Assembly (NCBI GenBank): GCA_023396225.1
Contig: JAEWWT010000024.1
Coordinates: 248,001 to 312,000 of the forward strand
Reading direction: 5' to 3'
DNA length: 64,000 nt
Origin: Bacillota bacterium
Lineage (GTDB): Bacteria; Bacillota; Clostridia; Oscillospirales; Ruminococcaceae
Positions 44,161 to 51,717 of this stretch are shown here, piece by piece (position 1 is the stretch's first letter; every line of letters starts with the position of its first letter). A model generated the notes under the pieces. The model did no database searches and was not told the DNA's origin. It was given only the letters and a program-made list of their open reading frames with translations. A program made the position numbers and the translations under genes.

Positions 44161-44775
44161 TTAATTCTCCTCCATTTCAAAATTTGATGAAATAAAACTT
44201 GTTATGCCATTTACGTGATAACAATTAATAAGCTGAAGCATTTTTCTTAGATTGTCTTCACTATCAGCAAGGATAAAGGCTGAAGAAATTGTTTCAAAAT
44301 GCTTTTCATATATTAATTTTATAGTGTCAATATTTTCTTCTAAATTAATATTAAGCTTACTTAAATAGTTAGCAATAAAAGCATCTGTAAGTATATCAAT
44401 AATTTCTTTTTTTGCATTTTCGTATATAGTTCCGTCACACCTGCCGAAAATAATTAAAAATAACTTTCTGTTATCAATAATGAAACTGACCAATTCTTTG
44501 CTTATCAATGATTGACTACTTGAATCATGGTTATCTTTCCATACAGCTATTTTTCCAGTCAGCTTATTTTTCAGCAAGTCAAAAAAGTCACTTGGAATAA
44601 CGCTGTAAAAGATATCTTCTTTTCCTTTATAATACCGATAAATATTACCTACAGATACGCCGGAATTCTTTGATATATCCGTAATTTTTGTATTCAGGTA
44701 TCCTTTCTGTGAAAACACCTCCAGTGCGGCAGAGTCAATAATTTCCTTGATTTGATCTTTTTTATACTGTGCCAT
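44161..44775 (-). CDS. TetR-family transcriptional regulator
   Basis: N-terminal TetR helix-turn-helix: IIDSAALEVFSQKGYLNTKI, TDISKNSGVSVGNIYRYYKG, KEDIFYSV. The C-terminal ligand domain is divergent. It is first in a two-gene operon with the flavoprotein, after GGAGGGG. A palindrome in its promoter is a candidate autoregulatory site. Confidence 0.9.
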   Translation of the reverse strand: MAQYKKDQIKEIIDSAALEVFSQKGYLNTKITDISKNSGVSVGNIYRYYKGKEDIFYSVIPSDFFDLLKNKLTGKIAVWKDNHDSSSQSLISKELVSFIIDNRKLFLIIFGRCDGTIYENAKKEIIDILTDAFIANYLSKLNINLEENIDTIKLIYEKHFETISSAFILADSEDNLRKMLQLINCYHVNGITSFISSNFEMEEN

Positions 44776-44790
44776 AGCCCCTCCAAAAGC

Positions 44791-44838
44791 GAATTTAAAA
44801 TTCTCTTTTAATTATAGCACTATTATTTTATTTGTCAA
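44791..44838 (-). promoter_or_regulatory. TetR operon promoter and candidate operator
   Basis: Minus strand TTGACA (44833-44838), 16 nt, TATAAT (44811-44816). Just downstream is the palindrome GAATTTTAAATTC (44791-44803), placed to block the promoter. Confidence 0.6.
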
Positions 44839-44916
44839 TATAGATTATTTATTTAATTAATGTAATTTGTACAAATGTCAATGATGGGTGACACTAACTC
44901 CAAAAAAATATAAAAT

Positions 44917-45701
44917 TTAGTTTGTGTCTTGATTCACATTGTATGTTTTTAATTTAATAAGATTTTTCTTTTGAATTTTGTTAAATAAAATCGTGAAAAT
45001 TATCATTAAAACAGCAAGGCAAATTGCCACTGTAAAATACAGTATGTTCATTATGCTATGACCTGCAGGAGAATCTACAATAACATCCCACATTGCACCA
45101 ACGCCCCAGAATACCGGAAAAATAACAAATATATTTCTGGTTATGTAAAATACGGAACAGTACATTATGCCTACGAAGAAAAGCTTAAAGAATTCTGGCT
45201 GAAATCCTGCATGATGAAAACTGTAAAATAGTGCGGTTAAAATAACTGCGGGAATGATGCCGAAAGCTTTTTCAAAAAGATGACGCATAAATCCGTAAAA
45301 ACATATCATTTCAAAAACACCAGCAACAAAAATGTAGAATATTGCATATAAAGTTTTAATTAAATATCAGAGGTTCTTTTTTGGTAAGAAATTGAAACGT
45401 TAATAGAACACCTAAAACTACGTTAATAATCAAACTCAGAAGAAGTTTCTTTTTTGTTATGCCGATAACTTCATAACCCTGTGGTTCGGTTTTTTTAATA
45501 TAAATAAGTGGAAAACAAAATCCTATTACAAAAATCATAAGAAAATCTCTCAAAAAAATATCTATTAAATATTCATAATCAGTTCCGCTGAATGGAATCA
45601 TCAGCAAACTAATTAATATAATTAAGATTCCTACTCCAAAAACGATTATTGTGTTTTTTTTGCGGTTGAAATTTTATTAGTTTTTCAAGTTTTGGTTTCA
45701 T
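44917..45701 (-). pseudogene. CPBP-family membrane protease with two frameshifts
   Basis: The start is coupled to the AbrB-like gene (TAATG overlap at 45701-45703). The frame MKPKLEKLIKFQPQKK breaks at an A8 run (plus T8, 45654-45661). A frame switch restores a membrane helix (TIIVFGVGILIILISLL) and continues to EPLIFN and a stop near 45356. A second one-base switch restores KTLYAIFYIFVAGVFEMICF and the rest of a CPBP protease, including FYSFHHAG (second conserved motif). Removing one A from A8 and one T near 45358 would give a single open frame. The first motif is EMICFYG rather than EExxFRG. It may be a decayed gene, slippage-controlled, or an assembly error. Confidence 0.7.
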
Positions 45702-45937
45702 TATTTTTGCTCCTTATTATCGTCATTATTATCGAAACCGCAGAGAATTTTCATTGCAGCTTCTTTTATTACGTTTGACTTGCTGATTGCAATGCCTTTT
45801 TGTTCATCCCCAAGCACAAGCAAAGTATCTCCAGGATTAATATCAAATTTATCTCGTGCTTCTTTTGGAATGACGATTTGTCCTCGTTCACCAACTTTTA
45901 CTGTTCCAAAAATATATTTTCCTTTTGGTAGAGCCAT
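45701..45937 (-). CDS. AbrB/SpoVT-type DNA-binding protein
   Basis: A 78-residue swapped-hairpin regulator: GTVKVGERGQIVIPKEARDK, then FDINPGDTLLVLGDEQKGIA, typical of AbrB-family proteins. A charged C-terminal tail follows. It is the first gene of an operon with the CPBP protein, and a perfect palindrome in its promoter suggests autorepression. The ATG follows AGGAGG. Confidence 0.9.
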   Translation of the reverse strand: MALPKGKYIFGTVKVGERGQIVIPKEARDKFDINPGDTLLVLGDEQKGIAISKSNVIKEAAMKILCGFDNNDDNKEQK

Positions 45938-45959
45938 TTTAAAATCCTCCTATTAGTAT

Positions 45960-46018
45960 GAATTTCATATTTATATGAAATTCAATTTTCAAATTTGTCA
46001 ATGGCTTTATATGAAATT
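45960..46018 (-). promoter_or_regulatory. AbrB-like operator and promoter
   Basis: GAATTTCATAT and ATATGAAATTC form a perfect 11+11 palindrome around TT at 45960-45983. A further ATATGAAATT half-site lies at 46009-46018. A minus-strand TTGACA sits between them and the -10 region falls within the palindrome, so binding would exclude RNA polymerase. Confidence 0.65.
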
Positions 46019-46033
46019 TTATTTAATAAAAAA

Positions 46034-46066
46034 GAAAAGCCTTTGTCCTAATAACAAAGGCTTTTC
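46034..46066. terminator. Strong terminator after the 65-residue protein gene
   Basis: GAAAAGCCTTTGT pairs with ACAAAGGCTTTTC. On the minus strand it is followed by TTTTTTATT. Confidence 0.88.
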
Positions 46067-46082
46067 GTAATATTATAAGCGC

Positions 46083-46280
46083 TTACGAATATGACATTTC
46101 TGCAAGGTCGTTGACATATCGTTGCATTTGTGACTTGGAAGTAATATTGTGAGTTCCATCAATAACTGCCTTTTGTTTCTGAGGGGACAGTGCTGCAAAT
46201 CTGTTCATTGCTGTAAGATTTTGTGAAAGTGCCATTCCGAAACCGAGGGGAACGTTTCCGCTTTTAATGACATTGTTCAT
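46083..46280 (-). CDS. Small conserved hypothetical protein, 65 residues
   Basis: Soluble helical peptide with NVPLGFGMALSQNLTAMNRF, FAALSPQKQKAVIDGTHNI and a closing SKSQMQRYVNDLAEMS. Similar small proteins with a PLGFGMALAQN-like start occur widely in Clostridia, but I know of no function. It has a strong ribosome site (GGAGG) and its own terminator, so it is well expressed or regulated as a unit. Confidence 0.75.
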   Translation of the reverse strand: MNNVIKSGNVPLGFGMALSQNLTAMNRFAALSPQKQKAVIDGTHNITSKSQMQRYVNDLAEMSYS

Positions 46281-46313
46281 ATAAAACCTCCATTAGTGTA
46301 TATATAAGGAACA

Positions 46314-46342
46314 GATGAATGATGTTCCTTATACTATAGTAT
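46314..46342 (-). terminator. Hairpin after nadE
   Basis: ATAAGGAACA pairs with TGTTCCTTAT. The T-run is weak, so part of the nadE mRNA may continue into the small gene. Confidence 0.6.
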
Positions 46343-46359
46343 TCCCTATGAAAATCATT

Positions 46360-48282
46360 TTATTTTGAAAGGTCATCAAGCCATAGATTAACAACAGCAT
46401 CACTTGGCATTCTGAAATCTCCTCTTGGAGAAAGTGTAACTGTTCCGACTTTAGGACCGTCAGGAAGACATGAACGCTTGAACTGCTGTGAGAAAAATCT
46501 TTTTATGAAAACTATAAGCCATTTTTTAATAGTACCAGGTTCATATAAGCCATCAAATGCATATTCTGCAAGCCTTAAAATTTTTGATGGTGCAAAAGCT
46601 GTTCTTAAAAAATAGTAAAGGAAGAAATCATGAAGTTCATAAGGGCCTACAAGATCTTCTGTTTTCTGAGAAATCTCCCCGTTTTCAGGTGGAAGAAGTT
46701 CAGGCGAAACAGGAGTATCAAGTATATCCTCAAGAACTGTTTTAAGTGTTTTGTCTTCACATTTCATACCCTCATGGCTCACAAGGTATCTTACAAGTGT
46801 TTTTGGGATGGAACCATTGACACCATACATTGACATATGGTCACCATTATATGTTGCCCATCCGAGTGCAAGTTCTGAAAGGTCACCTGTTCCGATTACT
46901 ATGCCGCCGCATTTGTTTGATATGTCCATAAGAACCTGTGTGCGTTCCCTTGCCTGTCCGTTTTCAAATGTAACGTCATGAACATCCATGCTTTGACCTA
47001 TATCTTCAAAATGAACCTGAACAGCTTTTCCTATATCAATTTCTGTAAGTTCTGCTCCATAAGCTTCTGCAAGAAGATGTGCATTATTCTTTGTTCGGGA
47101 AGTTGTTCCGAAACAAGGCATAGTTACTGTCTTTATGCCTTTTCTTTCAAGGCCAAGCATATCAAATGCGTGAACACAGACAATAAGTGCAAGAGTGGAA
47201 TCAAGTCCTCCTGAAAGTCCTACAACCACATTTTTGCAGTTTATATGTTTAAGACGGGTTGCAAGACCGGTTGCCTGCATAGTAATAATGTCATCACATC
47301 TTTTTGAGAGGTCATCCTTGTTTGATGGGACAAAAGGTGATTTCGCAATATATCTTGTGAGGTTAAGCTGTTTTTCTGTTAACTCAAAGTATACATCATT
47401 TTGTTCATCGAGAATACTATTTTTTGGTGGGGTAAAAGTAGTAATTCTTATTCTTTCTCCTGCAAGCCTTGAAATATCTGTTTCTGTGAAAATAAGTCCA
47501 GTACTGAATTTTTTGCTTTCTTTCAGAGTTGCGCCATTTTCACAGATTATGTTATGTCCTGAATAAATAAGATCTGTACTTGATTCGCCAAACCCAGCAT
47601 CACAGTAAATATATGAGCAGATAAGCTTTGCAGACTGACTTTTAACAAGATTTCTGCGGTAGTCAGATTTTCCAATAACTTCGTCTGATGCAGAAAGGTT
47701 GCATATAACTGTTGCACCTTCAAGAGCAAGCTTGTTTGAAGGAGGATTCACAACCCAAAGATCCTCGCATATTTCAACTCCAATTTTCAGTTCAGGAATA
47801 TTTCTGCACTTGAAAACAAGACTTCCGAATTTAATATTATCTCCATCAAATGTAGTATATGATGGTGCGTTGTATCCTGCTGAAAAATGTCTTGCCTCAT
47901 AGAATTCATTGTAATTAGGAATATTATACTTAGGAACAAAGCCTAATATTTTTCCTCTTTGTATAACAGCGGCGCAATTATACAGATTTCCGTTGCTTTT
48001 ATCAGGTATAAATGGCAATCCAACAATTGAGACTATATCATAATCATTAGTGCTTTCAATAATTTTCCTTAACGCATTTTCTGCTCCATCAGTCAGCGTC
48101 CTGTGCAGGAATAAATCTCCGCAGGTATAACCTGTAATGCAAAGTTCCGGAAAAACAACTACTGAACAGTCATTATCGTTTGCTTCTTTGATAAGTGAAA
48201 TTATATTTTCGGAATTATATCCGCAGTCAGCTACTTTGATTTCAGGTGTTGCAGCGGCAACTCTTATAAATCCATCCTTCAT
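46360..48282 (-). CDS. nadE: Glutamine-dependent NAD+ synthetase
   Basis: Makes NAD+ from deamido-NAD+, ATP and glutamine. The N-terminal nitrilase-type glutaminase holds the catalytic triad in VVFPELCITGY (Glu46), the KYNIPNYNEFYEARHF block (Lys) and GVEICEDLWV (Cys). The C-terminal synthetase has the PP-loop VGLSGGLDSTLAL and GTGDLSELALGWATYNGDHM. At 640 residues it is the two-domain type. Own promoter upstream. AGAAAGGAC ribosome site. Confidence 0.97.
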   Translation of the reverse strand: MKDGFIRVAAATPEIKVADCGYNSENIISLIKEANDNDCSVVVFPELCITGYTCGDLFLHRTLTDGAENALRKIIESTNDYDIVSIVGLPFIPDKSNGNLYNCAAVIQRGKILGFVPKYNIPNYNEFYEARHFSAGYNAPSYTTFDGDNIKFGSLVFKCRNIPELKIGVEICEDLWVVNPPSNKLALEGATVICNLSASDEVIGKSDYRRNLVKSQSAKLICSYIYCDAGFGESSTDLIYSGHNIICENGATLKESKKFSTGLIFTETDISRLAGERIRITTFTPPKNSILDEQNDVYFELTEKQLNLTRYIAKSPFVPSNKDDLSKRCDDIITMQATGLATRLKHINCKNVVVGLSGGLDSTLALIVCVHAFDMLGLERKGIKTVTMPCFGTTSRTKNNAHLLAEAYGAELTEIDIGKAVQVHFEDIGQSMDVHDVTFENGQARERTQVLMDISNKCGGIVIGTGDLSELALGWATYNGDHMSMYGVNGSIPKTLVRYLVSHEGMKCEDKTLKTVLEDILDTPVSPELLPPENGEISQKTEDLVGPYELHDFFLYYFLRTAFAPSKILRLAEYAFDGLYEPGTIKKWLIVFIKRFFSQQFKRSCLPDGPKVGTVTLSPRGDFRMPSDAVVNLWLDDLSK

Positions 48283-48348
48283 TTAATCTGTCCTTTCTGC
48301 ATCAAAATTTTAAAATCATTAATTAAAATATGCAGTTTTGTTACTAAT

Positions 48349-48412
48349 ATTATATATTATGCTCCTGTTTTAAGCAATATCTGATTGACATATTTTTTAT
48401 ATTTAGTATAAT
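48349..48412. promoter_or_regulatory. Back-to-back promoters for nadE and the bPH_2 operon
   Basis: Minus strand: TTGCTT (48372-48377), 17 nt, TATAAT (48349-48354) for nadE. Plus strand: TTGACA (48385-48390), 16 nt, TATAAT (48407-48412). The two -35 boxes are only 7 nt apart, so the polymerases may compete. Confidence 0.75.
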
Positions 48413-48460
48413 ATTGATAGCAGATAACATTAATATACAGACGGAATGAATGGGGGATTA

Positions 48461-48572
48461 ACGTGAAAATACTTTTCACGTCGCTATTTGTTCCTTTTCT
48501 GCAAAAAACATATCAGAAATTTTGCTTCACAAAATCGAAACAAACAGCAGAAAGGAATGAAGATTATTTATG
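48461..48572 (+). promoter_or_regulatory. Dispersed 5'-leader element, copy 3 (upstream of bPH_2 gene)
   Basis: ACGTGAAAATAC-TTTTCACGT hairpin (48461-48481), arm CGCTATTTGTTCC, apical TTTTG-CTTCA-CAAAA mini-hairpin, arm CGAAACAAACAGC, then AGAAAGGAATGAAGATT and the ATG at 48570. Compared with copy 1 the arms carry G-C in place of A-T at the same stem position (TTTGTT/AACAAA against TTTATT/AATAAA). It lies wholly in the roughly 150-nt leader made from the 48385 promoter. Confidence 0.8.
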
Positions 48573-48971
48573 AAGAATAATCAGGAGTATGTTTGGACAG
48601 ATAAAAAAAGAACACTTTTCGGACTGCCGATTTCATTTACAAGATACATATTGACAGAAAAAAAGTTCATAACACGTAAAGGTTTCTTCAATATTACTGA
48701 GGATGAAGTTGAACTTTACAGAGTTGCAGACAAAAGCCTAAAGCTTCCGTTTGGTCAGCGTCTGTTTGGCTGTGGAACAATTATTTTGAATTGTAAAGAT
48801 GTCGATACTCCTGTAAAGGAAATCAAGTCTGTAAAGAAGCCAAGAATGGTTTCAGATTTACTGGAAAAAAATGTGGATATTCAGCGTGATAAATACCGTG
48901 TCAGAGGAAGAGATGTTATTGGTTCATTTGATGTTGAACATTTTGATGATTCAGATACGGATAATAATTAA
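48570..48971 (+). CDS. Bacterial PH-like (bPH_2) domain protein
   Basis: A 133-residue protein resembling the bPH_2/YdbT-type domain: SFTRYILTEKKFITRKGFFN and EDEVELYRVADKSLKLPFGQ, then a C-terminal acidic tail. No membrane segment is seen. Function is unknown. It is the first gene of an apparent operon with the FkbM methyltransferase (23-nt gap) and asnS. Confidence 0.72.
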   Translation: MKNNQEYVWTDKKRTLFGLPISFTRYILTEKKFITRKGFFNITEDEVELYRVADKSLKLPFGQRLFGCGTIILNCKDVDTPVKEIKSVKKPRMVSDLLEKNVDIQRDKYRVRGRDVIGSFDVEHFDDSDTDNN

Positions 48972-48994
48972 TAATACAGTGGAGATTTTATTCA

Positions 48995-50056
48995 ATGCTT
49001 GATTTTATAGTTGAAAAAGAAAACTGCTGGGACTATCTTAAGCGGACCGAACTGCCTGTTTTTATTTACGGAATGGGTGACGGTGCGCTTAAAATTATGC
49101 GCGTTTTTGAGCAGTATAACATTCCGCTTGCAGGATTTTTTGCAAGCGATGAATTTGTAAGAGGACATTCATTTGAAGGACATTTAGTGCATACTCTGTC
49201 ACAGATTGAGAATATTATTGATGAATTCGTTGTTGTTCTGGCTTTTGCAGCCGGATATCAGAGCTTGTATGACAGAGTAAATGAAATTGCAAAGAAACAT
49301 ATTTTACTTTCACCTGATGTACCTGTTGCAGGAGATGGATTGTTCACCTATGAATATGCTGTTCAGAATGCGAAGAAGATAGCAAGAGTTTATAATCTGC
49401 TTGAAGATGAACAATCAAGGAAAACTTATGCTGATGTCATTAACTTCAAGATTAGCGGAAAGATAGATTACCTTAATGCTTGCACAGCCCCGCAGTCAGA
49501 GGTTTATGACCAGCTTATAAAGCTTTCTGATGATGAGGTTTATGTGGATTTAGGAGCATATAATGGTGATACGGCGCTTGAATTTATAAATGCATGCAAT
49601 GGCAGATATAAAAGCATATATGCGTTTGAACCTAATCCTAGAAATTTTAGGAAGATGACTAAAAACATTGGCGAGCGTGCTAATTTTTATCCGATAAATG
49701 CAGGAGCATGGAGCAGTACAGGGACATTTTCCTTTACAAAAGGTGAGGGCAGAATGACTATGATTTCTGAAAAGGGTAAGACAACTGCTGAATGCTGTGC
49801 TGTTGATGATACCGTAAAAGAACAGGCAACCCTTATTAAACTTGACGTTGAAGGTGCTGAAAATGAGGCAATACTCGGCGCTGAAAGGCATATTAAAGGC
49901 GGGGCAAAAATAATATCTGCTCTTTACCATAGAAATGAAGATATGTTTGATATACCTCTGCTTATACATGAACTTAACCCCAAACTGAAAATGTATATTA
50001 GACATCAGCTTTATATTCCAGCATGGGAAACTAATTTATATTGCACAATGCAATGA
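48995..50056 (+). CDS. FkbM-family methyltransferase
   Basis: The C-terminal half is an FkbM-type SAM methyltransferase: YVDLGAYNGDTALEFINAC (SAM loop), YAFEPNPRNFRKM, TLIKLDVEGAENEAILGA and the final HRNEDMFDIPLLI. The N-terminal 130 residues look like a Rossmann-like nucleotide-binding module (FIYGMGDGALKIMRVFEQYN). Such proteins usually methylate sugars or small molecules. Its position between a bPH_2 gene and asnS gives no clue to the substrate. Confidence 0.8.
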   Translation: MLDFIVEKENCWDYLKRTELPVFIYGMGDGALKIMRVFEQYNIPLAGFFASDEFVRGHSFEGHLVHTLSQIENIIDEFVVVLAFAAGYQSLYDRVNEIAKKHILLSPDVPVAGDGLFTYEYAVQNAKKIARVYNLLEDEQSRKTYADVINFKISGKIDYLNACTAPQSEVYDQLIKLSDDEVYVDLGAYNGDTALEFINACNGRYKSIYAFEPNPRNFRKMTKNIGERANFYPINAGAWSSTGTFSFTKGEGRMTMISEKGKTTAECCAVDDTVKEQATLIKLDVEGAENEAILGAERHIKGGAKIISALYHRNEDMFDIPLLIHELNPKLKMYIRHQLYIPAWETNLYCTMQ

Positions 50057-50072
50057 AAGGAAATGTTACTCA

Positions 50073-51461
50073 ATGAAGCGCATTGAAATAAAGAAATTAT
50101 CTGATAATTACAATGATTATAAGGACGGAGAACTTACTGTCTGCGGATGGATTAAATCAATCCGTGCAAGCAAGAATGTAATTTTCATAACTATAAATGA
50201 CGGAAGTTGTTTTGCAAATCTTCAGGTTGTTGCAGAAAAAGAAAAGCTTGAAGACTTTGATGTTATTGCAAAACAGAATGTCGGAGCGGCTGTTACTGTC
50301 AAGGGAAATCTTGTTCTGACACCTGATGCAAAGCAGACATTTGAAATAAATGCTGTTTCAGTACATGTAAACGGAGTGTCATCACCTGACTATCCTTTGC
50401 AGAAGAAAAAGCACAGCCTTGAATTCCTGCGTGGCATTTCACATCTGAGAATGAGAACAAATACTTTCAGCGCTACTTTCAGGGTAAGAAGTGTTGCAGC
50501 TCAGGCAATCCACAAGTTCTTCCATGACAATGGTTTTGTGTATGCTCATACCCCGATTATCACAGCAAACGACTGTGAAGGTGCAGGGGAGATGTTTCAG
50601 GTAACTACACTTGATGTGAAAAATCCTCCGCTTGCTGACGGTGAGATTGACTATACACAGGATTTTTTCGAAAGACGTGCAAGTCTCACAGTATCAGGAC
50701 AGCTTGAAGGCGAATGTATGGCTATGGCTCTTGGGAAAATATATACTTTTGGCCCGACATTCAGAGCAGAAAAATCCTATACACAAAGACATGCGGCTGA
50801 ATTTTGGATGATCGAGCCTGAAATTGCATTTGCTGACCTTGAGGATGATATGAATCTTGCAGAAAGTATGCTTAAATATGTACTGAATACATTACTTTCT
50901 GAATGCAGGGATGAACTTGAATTTTTCAACCAGTTCTATGATAAGGAATTGATTGAACGTCTTGAAAGTGTTGCATCTTCTGACTTTGCAGTATGCACAT
51001 ATACGCAGGCAATAGAACACCTTGAAAAAAGCGAAGAAAACTTTGAATACCCTGTTTTCTGGGGTTGTGATTTACAGACAGAGCATGAAAGGTATATTAC
51101 AGAAAAAGTGTTTAAAAAGCCTGTTTTTGTTACAAACTATCCTAAGGAGATAAAGGCATTCTATATGCGTATGAATGATGATGGAAAAACTGTTGCTGCC
51201 GTTGACCTCCTTGTTCCGCAGATTGGTGAACTTATAGGGGGAAGTCAGCGAGAGGAGCGCCTTGACTTTCTGACTTCACGTATGAGCGAACTTGGGCTAA
51301 GTCCTGAGCAGTATGACTGGTATCTTGATTTAAGGCGTTTTGGCGGTGCAGAGCATGCTGGATTCGGTCTTGGATTTGAAAGACTTATCATGTATGTAAC
51401 AGGAATTTCAAATATAAGAGATGTTATTCCTTTTCCTAGAACTACGGGCAATATTTATTAA
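50073..51461 (+). CDS. asnS: Asparaginyl-tRNA synthetase
   Basis: Class IIb synthetase. The N-terminal OB-fold anticodon domain (TVCGWIKSIRASKNVIFITI) precedes the catalytic core with motif 2 (FGPTFRAEKSYTQRHAAEFW) and motif 3 (GFGLGFERLIMYVTGI). The motif 2 block with HAAEFWMIEPE distinguishes AsnRS from AspRS. Length 462 residues is normal. There is no T-box leader: it starts 16 nt after the methyltransferase stop with GAAAGGA. Confidence 0.97.
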   Translation: MKRIEIKKLSDNYNDYKDGELTVCGWIKSIRASKNVIFITINDGSCFANLQVVAEKEKLEDFDVIAKQNVGAAVTVKGNLVLTPDAKQTFEINAVSVHVNGVSSPDYPLQKKKHSLEFLRGISHLRMRTNTFSATFRVRSVAAQAIHKFFHDNGFVYAHTPIITANDCEGAGEMFQVTTLDVKNPPLADGEIDYTQDFFERRASLTVSGQLEGECMAMALGKIYTFGPTFRAEKSYTQRHAAEFWMIEPEIAFADLEDDMNLAESMLKYVLNTLLSECRDELEFFNQFYDKELIERLESVASSDFAVCTYTQAIEHLEKSEENFEYPVFWGCDLQTEHERYITEKVFKKPVFVTNYPKEIKAFYMRMNDDGKTVAAVDLLVPQIGELIGGSQREERLDFLTSRMSELGLSPEQYDWYLDLRRFGGAEHAGFGLGFERLIMYVTGISNIRDVIPFPRTTGNIY

Positions 51462-51472
51462 TGCTTTTTACT

Positions 51473-51508
51473 TATTGCACTTATTGAACTTATTGCAATA
51501 GTGCAATA
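51473..51508 (+). other. Long hairpin downstream of asnS
   Basis: TATTGCAC-T-TATTG pairs with CAATA-GTGCAATA, 13 bp with one bulge. No T-run follows, so it may be an RNA 3' end stabiliser or weak terminator. Confidence 0.5.
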
Positions 51509-51584
51509 TTAACACTATGGGATTGCAGAAAGTCAAAGCTTTATGTGAAATCAGTTGAATTTTTGAATATAAATTACAAAACAC

Positions 51585-51613
51585 TTGCAAATAAGCTTTT
51601 GTTGTTATATCAT
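51585..51613 (+). promoter_or_regulatory. Promoter of the aminotransferase gene
   Basis: TTGCAA, 17 nt, TATCAT, about 105 nt before the ATG. Nothing further was recognised in that leader. Confidence 0.55.
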
Positions 51614-51717
51614 ATATTATGATAGCAAAAATATGCTTGACATGTCTTAATTAACAATTGAACAAAAACTAAAATAGTACCAGAGCACTTTAAATATTTC
51701 TGAAAGGAAAGATTTCC

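Noticed and set aside
50057..50072. T-box leader before asnS
   Set aside because: Only 16 nt separate asnS from the upstream gene, and no T-box sequence is present.
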